Assembly: GCA_021798375.1 (NCBI GenBank)
Contig: JAJZHU010000014.1
Location: 1 to 16,842 of the forward strand
Length of the DNA stretch: 16,842 nucleotides
From: Pseudomonadota bacterium
GTDB taxonomy: Bacteria; Pseudomonadota; Alphaproteobacteria; Acetobacterales; Acetobacteraceae
Direction of reading: 5' to 3'
Part shown: in pieces, positions 7,490 through 13,615 of the stretch
Numbering within the stretch: position 1 is the stretch's first letter
How the letters are laid out: every line of letters starts with the position of its first letter
Notes under the pieces: model-generated
Database searches by the model: none
Seen by the model: only the letters and a program-made list of their open reading frames with translations
What the model was told of the DNA's origin: nothing
Made by a program: the position numbers and the translations under genes

Positions 7490-8563
7490 ATGGAACAAAT
7501 CGAACCCAAGGCGGGCGACCCGCGCTTTTTCCCCCAAGGCGGCCCGTTGGCTGTGGCGGCCATCGCCGCGGCCATCGGCGCCGAAGCGAGTTTCGACGAT
7601 GGCCGCCTGATTTATGGTGTGGCGCCGTTGCAGCGCGCGCAGCCGCATGAACTGAGCTTTCTGGATAATCGCCGTTATGCGGCATTGTTGGCCGATACCA
7701 AGGCCGGTGTCGTGGTGGTGCATCCGGCCCAGGCGGCGCAGGTGCCCGCGGGAACCGTGGCGTTGATCATGGGCGATCCTTATCGGGGTTGGGCGCTGGC
7801 GGCGGCGTTATTGCACCCCAATCCTCCTGCTAAGCCGGGGATAGATCCGCGCGCCTGCATCGATTCGTCGGCGCGGATCGACGCATCGGTCGAAGTGGGG
7901 CCGTTTGCGGTGATTGGCGCCCATGTGAGCATTGGCGCGTATGGGCGGATCGGTCCCCATGCGGTGATCGGTGATGGGGTGGGGATGGGTGAACATTGCC
8001 GCGTCGGCGCCCATGCCTCGATCAGCCATGCCATTCTGGGCGATCGGGTGTATGTTTATCCGGGTGCGCGGGTGGGACAGGATGGATTTGGCTTTGTGTC
8101 GTCTTCGCTGCCGTTCCTGACCGTGCCGCAATTGGGCCGGGTGATTTTGGAAGACGATGTCGAGGTGGGGGCGAACAGCACCATCGATCGCGGTTCTGCG
8201 CAGGATACGGTGATCGGGGCGGGCTCGCGGATCGATAATTTGGTGCAGATCGGTCATAATGTGCGTCTGGGACGTTGTTGCGTGCTGGCGGCGCAGGTGG
8301 GAATTTCGGGTTCCACCATCTTGGAGGATTTTGTGATGCTGGGCGGTCAGGCCGGGCTGGCGGGCCATCTTTCGATCGGCAAGGGCGCCAGGATCGCCGC
8401 GCAATCGGGTCTGATGGCCGATGTCGCGGCCGGTGCCGATATGATGGGTTCGCCCGCGGAGCCTATTAAAGAATATTTGCGCGGTGTTGCGGTGTTGCGG
8501 CGTTTCGTGCGTGGCTATAAAGCGTCGAAACAAGACACGGTGTCGGGTAATACGAAGGACTAA
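7490..8563 (+). CDS. lpxD: UDP-3-O-(3-hydroxyacyl)glucosamine N-acyltransferase
   Basis: Third step of lipid A synthesis: N-acylation of UDP-3-O-acylglucosamine from hydroxyacyl-ACP. The 357-residue product has the LpxD N-terminal uridine-binding domain (about 25-110, including HELSFLDNRRYAALL) followed by left-handed beta-helix hexapeptide repeats ([I/V]Gxxxx units, about 118-330) and a C-terminal helical tail. The catalytic His is His256 in the conserved NLVQIGHNV. The start ATG at 7490 has only a weak purine stretch upstream (CTGAAAG at 7474-7480). Its TAA overlaps the Shine-Dalgarno sequence of fabZ, which fits coupled translation in the lpxD-fabZ-lpxA block. Confidence 0.95.
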   Translation: MEQIEPKAGDPRFFPQGGPLAVAAIAAAIGAEASFDDGRLIYGVAPLQRAQPHELSFLDNRRYAALLADTKAGVVVVHPAQAAQVPAGTVALIMGDPYRGWALAAALLHPNPPAKPGIDPRACIDSSARIDASVEVGPFAVIGAHVSIGAYGRIGPHAVIGDGVGMGEHCRVGAHASISHAILGDRVYVYPGARVGQDGFGFVSSSLPFLTVPQLGRVILEDDVEVGANSTIDRGSAQDTVIGAGSRIDNLVQIGHNVRLGRCCVLAAQVGISGSTILEDFVMLGGQAGLAGHLSIGKGARIAAQSGLMADVAAGADMMGSPAEPIKEYLRGVAVLRRFVRGYKASKQDTVSGNTKD

Positions 8564-8570
8564 GGTTACG

Positions 8571-9059
8571 ATGGACGCAAACTCGGGCGACCAACAGGTC
8601 ACGACAGAAATCGAAACGGTCGAAATGATCGATATTGCCCGCATCATGCAGGCATTGCCGCATCGCTATCCGTTTCTGATGATCGACCGCGTTGTCGATC
8701 TGGTGATCGGCGCCAGCGCAACCGGCATCAAGAACGTGACGATCAATGAAAATTTCTTTCAAGGTCATTTTCCGGCCCGCCCCGTAATGCCTGGCGTGCT
8801 GATCATCGAGGCAATGGCGCAAACCGCCGCCATCGTGGTGTTTGAAACCATGAAGGAAGCGAGCGCGGGCAAGTTGGTGTATTTCATGAGCATTGAAAGC
8901 GCCAAATTTCGCCGTCCGGTGGTGCCTGGCGATCAGTTGCGGATTTACGTCACCAAGGAACGCGCGCGCGGCATGGTTTGGCGCTTTAACGGCGTGGCCA
9001 AAGTGGATGATTTGGTGGTGGCCGAGGCGACCTATACCGCGATGATCGCCGACAAATAG
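8571..9059 (+). CDS. fabZ: 3-hydroxyacyl-ACP dehydratase FabZ
   Basis: Cytosolic hot-dog-fold dehydratase that converts 3-hydroxyacyl-ACP to trans-2-enoyl-ACP. It competes with LpxA/LpxD for the same acyl-ACP substrate, which explains its place among the lipid A genes. The 162-residue product carries LPHRYPFLMIDRV at 29-41 and the active-site run GHFPARPVMPGVLIIEAMAQ, with catalytic His66 and Glu80 at the family's 14-residue spacing. I chose the ATG at 8571: AAGG at 8562-8565 lies 5 bases upstream, overlapping the lpxD stop. The same frame is open further upstream, but there it runs inside lpxD. A nonconserved N-terminal extension of about 18 residues precedes the core. A 128-base gap to lpxA follows. 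Confidence 0.95.
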   Translation: MDANSGDQQVTTEIETVEMIDIARIMQALPHRYPFLMIDRVVDLVIGASATGIKNVTINENFFQGHFPARPVMPGVLIIEAMAQTAAIVVFETMKEASAGKLVYFMSIESAKFRRPVVPGDQLRIYVTKERARGMVWRFNGVAKVDDLVVAEATYTAMIADK

Positions 9060-9187
9060 CGACTGCGAAATGCAGCGAAATATTCAGTGACTTGGTGAGA
9101 CACGGCAAGCCGGGGTAGAGCAGGGCGGATAATCTCGATCTGCCTTTGCGGGTCGCACCGTTTTCAATTGCCGGAGTTTGTGCCGAA

Positions 9188-10006
9188 ATGACTGCTATTC
9201 ATCCCACCGCCATAATTGCTGAACACGCCCGGATCGGGGCGGGGGTTTCGATTGGCCCCTGGTGCAGTGTGGGGCCGGATGTGGTGATCGAGGACGGCGC
9301 CAGGCTGATTTCGCATGTGGTGGTCGATGGCCACACCCGTATCGGTGCGGGGGCGGAGCTGTTTCCGTTCTGCACCGTGGGGCTGGCGCCGCAGGATCTG
9401 AAATACAATGGCGAGCCGACACGTTGCGAAATCGGAGCGCGCACGCAGATCCGCGAACATTGCTCGATCCATCGCGGCACGGCTACCGGCAGCGGCGTTA
9501 CCGTGGTTGGCGACGATTGTTTGCTGATGGCGGTGGTGCACGTGGCGCATGATTGCGTGATCGGCGATCGTGTGGTGATCGCCAATAATGTGGTGATGGG
9601 TGGCCATTGTGAAATTGGCGATTTCGCGGTGATCGGCGGCAGTGCGGCGTTGCATCAATTTGTGCGCGTCGGTCGCGGCGCCATGGTCGGCGGTGTTTCG
9701 GGCGTGGAAGCCGATGTGATCCCGTTTGGTTCGGTGCTTGGCAACCGGGCGCGCTTGGCGGGGCTCAATCTGATCGGGTTGAAGCGGCGCGGTGTGGCGC
9801 GTGCCGATATGCACCTGTTGCGCCAGGCGGTGCGGCTGTTGTTCTGGACTCCGGGGGTGTTTGCCGATCATGTCGAACAGGTGCGGGTTCGCTTTGCCGG
9901 CAATGCGTTGGTGGAAGAGGTGTTGGCGTTTGTGGATCACGACAGCAAACGCGGTCTGATCCGGGCGCAACAGCGTGGCGGTGCCGCGACGGAAGAAGCG
10001 GCCTGA
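9188..10006 (+). CDS. lpxA: UDP-N-acetylglucosamine O-acyltransferase (LpxA)
   Basis: First step of lipid A synthesis: transfer of a 3-hydroxyacyl chain from ACP to the 3-OH of UDP-GlcNAc. The 272-residue product is a left-handed beta-helix of hexapeptide repeats (IHPTAII, IGAGVSIGPW and so on) followed by the C-terminal helical domain typical of LpxA (GLNLIGLKRRGV onward). The invariant VHVAHDC contains His118 and the catalytic His121, equivalent to E. coli His122 and His125. LKYNGEPTRCEIG and IREHCSIHRGT are further LpxA-specific signatures that separate it from LpxD. The ATG at 9188 is chosen for its fit to the usual N-terminus (MTAIHPTAII), with GGAG at 9173-9176 upstream. An in-frame start at 9146 would add 14 unlike residues. 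LpxI follows after 3 bases. Confidence 0.95.
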   Translation: MTAIHPTAIIAEHARIGAGVSIGPWCSVGPDVVIEDGARLISHVVVDGHTRIGAGAELFPFCTVGLAPQDLKYNGEPTRCEIGARTQIREHCSIHRGTATGSGVTVVGDDCLLMAVVHVAHDCVIGDRVVIANNVVMGGHCEIGDFAVIGGSAALHQFVRVGRGAMVGGVSGVEADVIPFGSVLGNRARLAGLNLIGLKRRGVARADMHLLRQAVRLLFWTPGVFADHVEQVRVRFAGNALVEEVLAFVDHDSKRGLIRAQQRGGAATEEAA

Positions 10007-10009
10007 AGG

Positions 10010-10867
10010 ATGAGCGCCGCGTTCCCTGGGACGTTGGGGGTTTTGGCGGGTGGCGGGCCGCTGCCGGGGCAAGTGGCGCAAGCGGCGATCGATGCCGGGC
10101 GCAAGGTGTTTTTATTGGGTTTCCATGGCTTTGCGGAACCCGAGGTGTTGGCTCCGTTCCCGCATGATTATGTGCGTCTGGGGGCTGCCGGCCGTATATT
10201 GGAATTGTTGCGCCGCCACGATTGCCGCGATCTGGTGATGGTGGGGCCGGTGCGCCGCCCCAGCCTGCTGGCGTTGCGCCCGGATGCCGAGGGCGCGCGG
10301 ATTTTGGCGCGCATCGGCCGGGCGGCGTTCGCCGGCGACGATGGCGTGCTGGCCGCCGTGGTGCGGGTGTTGGGCGAGGAAGGCTTTACCGTGCTGGGAG
10401 CGCATGATGTGATGGGGGCGATGCTGGGGCCCGAGGGTGTGGCGTCCGAGCTGTCTCCCGATGTCGAGGCGTGGCGCGACATTCGCCGGGGCGTGCAGGT
10501 GGTGCAGGCTTTGGGGGCTGCCGACGTGGGCCAGGGTTGCATCGTGCAGCAGGGCATCGTGTTGGCGGTGGAGGCGATCGAGGGCACCGATGCGATGATC
10601 GCCCGCGCCGAGGGGTTGGCGCGGCCCGGTTTGGGCGGCGTGTTGGTGAAATTGGTCAAGCCCGGGCAGGAACGCCGCGCCGATCTGCCCACAATTGGTC
10701 CGCTGACCGTGCTGGGTGTGCAAAAAGCCGGGTTGCGCGGGATTGCCTATGAGGCCGGAGGGACTATCTTTACCGACAGGGATGCGACCATCCGCGCCGC
10801 CGACCAGGCCGGGTTGTTTCTGGTCGGCATCGATCCGCTGCAATTGTTGAACGGTGAGGATTTCTGA
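10010..10867 (+). CDS. lpxI: UDP-2,3-diacylglucosamine diphosphatase LpxI
   Basis: Hydrolyses UDP-2,3-diacylglucosamine to lipid X and UMP. It is the alphaproteobacterial replacement for LpxH and attacks a different phosphorus atom. The 285-residue product matches the LpxI (former DUF1009) family end to end: GVLAGGGPLPGQVA near the N-terminus, the middle GAHDVMG segment, EGTDAMIARA, and KPGQERRADLPTIGP containing Asp225. The same number is the functionally important Asp in Caulobacter LpxI, from memory of that structure. The ATG at 10010 comes 3 bases after the lpxA stop. Because GAAGG directly abuts it, the effective Shine-Dalgarno may be GGAAGAAG about 10 bases upstream. The stop overlaps the gloA start (TGATG). 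lpxB, often next in this order, is missing here. Confidence 0.95.
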   Translation: MSAAFPGTLGVLAGGGPLPGQVAQAAIDAGRKVFLLGFHGFAEPEVLAPFPHDYVRLGAAGRILELLRRHDCRDLVMVGPVRRPSLLALRPDAEGARILARIGRAAFAGDDGVLAAVVRVLGEEGFTVLGAHDVMGAMLGPEGVASELSPDVEAWRDIRRGVQVVQALGAADVGQGCIVQQGIVLAVEAIEGTDAMIARAEGLARPGLGGVLVKLVKPGQERRADLPTIGPLTVLGVQKAGLRGIAYEAGGTIFTDRDATIRAADQAGLFLVGIDPLQLLNGEDF

Positions 10868-11256
10868 TGACCAAGCTGCTGCACACCATGCTGCGCGTGT
10901 TCAATCTGGACGCGTCCGTGGCCTTTTATCGCGATCATCTGGGCATGAGCGAATTGCGCCGCCGCGAAGTGGCCGAGGCTCGTTATACCCTGGTGTTTAT
11001 GGGTTATCCCCCCGGCGATGGCAGCAACGAGCTCGAACTGACTTACAATTGGGATCAGAAAGAACCCTATCAATTGGGCACGGCGTTTGGCCATCTGGCC
11101 GTGGGTGTGCCGGATGTGGCGGCGACGGTTGCATCGATGCGCGCGGCGGGGGCGAAGATCACGCGGGAGCCAGGGCCGGTGAAGTTTGGCACCACGGTGA
11201 TTGCGTTCGTGGAAGATCCGGACGGCTATAAGATCGAGTTGATCGAGCGAGCGTAA
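10867..11256 (+). CDS. gloA: Lactoylglutathione lyase (glyoxalase I)
   Basis: Detoxifies methylglyoxal by isomerising its hemithioacetal with glutathione to S-lactoylglutathione. The 129-residue product aligns closely with E. coli GloA: LLHTMLRV at the start, LELTYNW, GHLAV, and FVEDPDGYKIELIE at the end. All four metal ligands are present: His6, Glu57, His76 and Glu124. Its compact size indicates the Ni/Co-dependent bacterial class. The ATG overlaps the lpxI stop by one base (TGATG), so translation is probably coupled to the lipid A operon. There is no obvious functional link; the pairing with a downstream glutathione S-transferase-like gene suggests a small glutathione-dependent detoxification module appended to the operon. 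Confidence 0.94.
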   Translation: MTKLLHTMLRVFNLDASVAFYRDHLGMSELRRREVAEARYTLVFMGYPPGDGSNELELTYNWDQKEPYQLGTAFGHLAVGVPDVAATVASMRAAGAKITREPGPVKFGTTVIAFVEDPDGYKIELIERA

Positions 11257-11299
11257 GTGTCTGCTTTTAATATAAAAATTCTTGTTCAGGGGTGAGGTT

Positions 11300-11932
11300 A
11301 TGGCCAATCAATCAGATCTCGTGCTGTATCATGCGGCGCCTTCGCGGTCTTCGGCGGTGGTGACGCTGCTCAAGGAACTCGACGCGCCTTATGAATTGCG
11401 GCTGGTCGATCTCAAGGCCGGCGAGCAGTTCAAGCCGGAGTTTTTGGCCATTAACGCGATGGGCAAGGTGCCGGTGGTGGTGCACAAAGGCGCCGTGATC
11501 ACCGAACAGGTGGCGATTTTCAGCTATTTGGCCGATTTGTTCCCCGCGGCCGGTCTGGCGCCGGGGCTGAATGATTCCGATCGCGGCCCCTATTTGCGCT
11601 GGCTGGCGTTTTATGGTTCCAGCTTCGAGCCTGCGGTGATCGATCACCATATGGGACGCGAGCCGGGGTTGCGGGCCATGTCGCCTTACGGCGATTTCGA
11701 CATGATGCTGGGCACGCTGCTGGGGCAGTTGGCCAAGGGGCGGTATATATTGGGCGAGCGTTTTTCGGCGGCGGATGTGCTGTGGGGCTCGGCGTTGAAT
11801 TGGATGGTAGCGTGGAAACTGGTGCCGGAAAATCCGATTTTTGCCGACTATACGGCGCGGCACCTCGCGCGGCCGGCGACGATTTGGGCGCATGAGCAGG
11901 ATCAAGCCTGGCGGCCAAAGAAAGAGGCATAG
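11300..11932 (+). CDS. Glutathione S-transferase family protein
   Basis: Soluble 210-residue protein with the two-domain GST layout. The N-terminal thioredoxin-like domain (about 1-85) includes APSRSSAVVTLLKE, where a Ser is the likely glutathione-activating residue, and GKVPVVVHKGAVITEQVAIFSYLAD, the glutathione-binding cis-Pro and TE-x-x-AI region (Gln replaces the usual Ser after TE). The all-helical C-terminal domain contains YILGERFSAADVLWGSAL, the conserved N-capping box region. Substrate cannot be inferred. The ATG at 11300 follows GGGGTGAGG closely; a TTG at 11282 in frame is less likely. The 43-base gap after gloA contains an AT-rich dyad (TTTTA-ata-TAAAA near 11266-11278), so a separate promoter is possible. 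Confidence 0.88.
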   Translation: MANQSDLVLYHAAPSRSSAVVTLLKELDAPYELRLVDLKAGEQFKPEFLAINAMGKVPVVVHKGAVITEQVAIFSYLADLFPAAGLAPGLNDSDRGPYLRWLAFYGSSFEPAVIDHHMGREPGLRAMSPYGDFDMMLGTLLGQLAKGRYILGERFSAADVLWGSALNWMVAWKLVPENPIFADYTARHLARPATIWAHEQDQAWRPKKEA

Positions 11933-11981
11933 GCTTTTTTTAAACCGGGTTTATTGAATGGCGCTACGGCATCTGTTCTGA

Positions 11982-12266
11982 TCGGTCAGTGGCGGTTTTG
12001 GCGAAGTTGATGGGCCGCAGATCATCGATCTCGCCGTCCTCGGGCTTGAGCTGCGGCGCGCCTGGCCGGCGGGACAACGGCCGCTGCCGGGCCAACTGGC
12101 GGTTGACGAGAAGCCGGATGAGATCGCGGCAGTTCATAAATTACTGGAATTGCTGTCGTTAAGGGGCTGCATCGTCACCGCTGATGCGCTTAACCGCCAG
12201 CGTTTGCTCGCGGCCAAGGTCGTCGAGCAAGGTGCCGACTATGTGTTGGCGCTGATCAGGTGGTAG
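11982..12266 (+). pseudogene. Truncated ISAs1-family transposase remnant
   Basis: One frame is open from 11982 to a TAG at 12264-12266 without a proper start. Its best part reads GQLAVDEKPDEIAAVHKLLE, then LLSLRGCIVTADALNRQR, then AAKVVEQGADYVLAL. This follows the ISAs1-family DDE transposase core (roughly GQvxVDeKSNEIxAIPxLLxLLdLxGxIVTxDAMxxQ, then IxxQGADYVLALKGNQ). The second catalytic-region Asp (TADAL) is visible, but the N-terminus, the first Asp region and everything after LAL are missing. The match stops exactly where a dispersed repeat begins (near 12252). The upstream part (11982-12080) is poorly conserved. It is a dead fragment; no terminal inverted repeats could be recognised. Confidence 0.75.
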
Positions 12267-12287
12267 CAAGTAATGGCACATTGCTCT
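12252..12287 (-). repeat. Partial copy of the first hairpin of the two-hairpin repeat
   Basis: The 24 bases at 12264-12287 match 2900-2923, half of the second hairpin after dxr, at 22 of 24 positions; on the - strand both begin AGAGCAAT. Weaker similarity extends to about 12252. The distal arm (ATTGCTC-type partner) and the second hairpin of the full unit are missing, so this is a truncated copy. It supplies the stop codon of the transposase remnant and marks its right edge. Confidence 0.65.
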
Positions 12288-12345
12288 AATGTTGAGGTCG
12301 CCTCGCATACAAAATTTCTGATGCTCACCGTGAGGTTGTCGCTTG

Positions 12346-12367
12346 AGACCGTGCCTGGCATCGGTCT
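12346..12367. promoter_or_regulatory. Operator-like dyad upstream of the RND adaptor gene
   Basis: AGACCGTGCC at 12346-12355 and GGCATCGGTCT at 12357-12367 form a near-perfect dyad: ten paired positions around T12356, with one unpaired T12361. It ends 36 bases before the ATG of the adaptor gene. Two smaller dyads precede it: GAGG-tcg-CCTC at 12294-12304 and CTCAC-c-GTGAG at 12324-12334. Such symmetry with almost no loop is more typical of a dimeric repressor site than of an RNA hairpin. No regulator gene is present in the window, so the partner is unknown and function is inference. Confidence 0.35.
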
Positions 12368-12403
12368 GCCGCCCGTGGCCAACCCTGACTTGGAACCTTC
12401 CGC

Positions 12404-13492
12404 ATGAAGTTTTTGAAGCATCGAACCAAATATTTCTGGCGGCAAATTAAGGTGAACAAAGCTACGACATTTTGTTTTTTGCGCCGGATTATCCTCGGCA
12501 ATATCATGGTTGTTTGTATTGGAGGCGCCGCGCAAGCCACCACGACTGTCCAATATTGGGTTGCCGCGGTCTCCGCGAAGCAAATTCCGACGATTTCGGC
12601 TTTTGCCAGCGTGCAATCGAGCGGTCTCATCAGTATCGCGTCAGCCGAGCCAGGTGTCTTGGCTGACCTCGCCATTCTTCCGGGGCAGACAGTTGCGGCC
12701 GGGCAACCAATTGCGCGGTTAAGTGGGCCGCAAATTGTTGCGGCGTCAGTCCAGGCGAAAACCGCATTAACCAGCGCCTTGGCGGCCGAGCGCGCCGCCG
12801 GCGCGTCACTGGCTGCCGAAGAGCAAAAATTACGCCAGCATCTTTCGACCCAACAACTCTTGGCACAGGCCAAAAGCGCACTGACGGCGGCAAAATCACA
12901 AGTCACGACGGCGCGAGCGAACGTGAGCATGTTACAGCAATCGACAGTTTTAAGCAGTCCTTTGGCGGGAGTTGTGCAAAGCGTGACGGTTGCGAATGGC
13001 GACATATTGGCAACCGGGCAGGTGGCGGCCACGATACAGCCCGGGATCGGAAATTGGTTAAAGGCGATATTTTACGGCGATGCGTTACCTGCTGGTGCAA
13101 GCGGCGTTTTTACACCCGGAAACGGCGGGAACACAGTTAGAGTATCTGTACGCGGTGCGTTTGGGGTTTCGCAGCCAGACGGTGGAATGCCCGTCGCTCT
13201 GACGGCGTCTCAGCCTCTGATCCCCGGCACCTTCGGCACCGTGACACTCGATCTGCCAGCACAGACCGTGACGATGATTCCGAGCGAGGCGCTCATTCTG
13301 GACAAAGGCACATGGTGGGTGATGCGCCACGATGCATCCGGCGATCATCCCGCCCAAGTCACGCCTGGGGCGGCGGCGGGCTATGACACGATCATAAAAT
13401 CCGGCTTGGAACCCGGTGATAATGTTGTCGTGGTGAACGCCTACTTGCTTTATCACCGTGGCATCGCCGCGTTGTATCAGCCTCCGGATTAG
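12404..13492 (+). CDS. RND efflux periplasmic adaptor subunit (membrane fusion protein)
   Basis: Periplasmic adaptor that would link the following RND permease to an outer-membrane channel. After an N-terminal export segment (hydrophobic IILGNIMVVCIGGAAQA, probable cleavage near residue 45) comes a first lipoyl half (about 72-106, GVLADLAILPGQTVAAGQPI). An Ala/Gln-rich coiled-coil hairpin follows (about 110-178), then the second lipoyl half (SSPLAGVVQSVTVANGDILATGQ, about 185-207), and beta-barrel and membrane-proximal segments to residue 362. This is the HlyD/AcrA-type order. The start is uncertain: ATG 12404 gives a long basic leader; GTG 12452 (with GGCGG upstream) or ATG 12506 would give a more normal signal peptide. 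The leader DNA is visibly AT-richer than the envelope genes. Transported substrate is unknown. Confidence 0.8.
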   Translation: MKFLKHRTKYFWRQIKVNKATTFCFLRRIILGNIMVVCIGGAAQATTTVQYWVAAVSAKQIPTISAFASVQSSGLISIASAEPGVLADLAILPGQTVAAGQPIARLSGPQIVAASVQAKTALTSALAAERAAGASLAAEEQKLRQHLSTQQLLAQAKSALTAAKSQVTTARANVSMLQQSTVLSSPLAGVVQSVTVANGDILATGQVAATIQPGIGNWLKAIFYGDALPAGASGVFTPGNGGNTVRVSVRGAFGVSQPDGGMPVALTASQPLIPGTFGTVTLDLPAQTVTMIPSEALILDKGTWWVMRHDASGDHPAQVTPGAAAGYDTIIKSGLEPGDNVVVVNAYLLYHRGIAALYQPPD

Positions 13493-13605
13493 AGCATGAT
13501 CGCCGCAGGTTGAATAACACGGAGGCGTGAATCATGCGTAAAAACAAAAGGCTAGAGCACGTTCGTCGCACGTGTATGGTTCAACGTGATCCGAACGTGC
13601 TCTAG
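13491..13605 (+). repeat. Two-hairpin intergenic repeat unit, copy 2
   Basis: Two palindromes with an A-rich linker fill the adaptor-permease gap. The first (13491-13537) starts AGAGCATGATCGCC; GCATGAT at 13494-13500 pairs with ATCATGC at 13531-13537, and CGCC at 13501-13504 pairs with GGCG at 13524-13527 across a 3-base bulge. The linker at 13538-13551 is GTAAAAACAAAAGG. The second is a perfect 14-bp inverted repeat, CTAGAGCACGTTCG at 13552-13565 and its complement at 13592-13605, with a 26-base interior. The first two bases are part of the adaptor's TAG stop, and the unit ends 10 bases before the permease ATG. The layout and length match 2809-2923 in the opposite orientation. Confidence 0.8.
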
Positions 13606-13615
13606 AGAATTGACC

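Noticed and set aside
7850..8400. Repeated ATCGG/GGCG-rich pattern in lpxD and lpxA as DNA repeats or CRISPR
   Set aside because: The periodicity is the 18-base codon pattern of hexapeptide beta-helix repeats; there are no conserved direct repeats with spacers.
11941..11953. TAAACC-g-GGTTTA dyad after gst as a terminator
   Set aside because: A one-base loop cannot form a normal RNA hairpin, and the preceding T run is on the wrong side for + strand termination.
13586..13615. GTG at 13586 as the permease start
   Set aside because: It lies inside the repeat hairpin, has no ribosome site and adds ten residues unlike RND N-termini; ATG 13616 gives the standard beginning.
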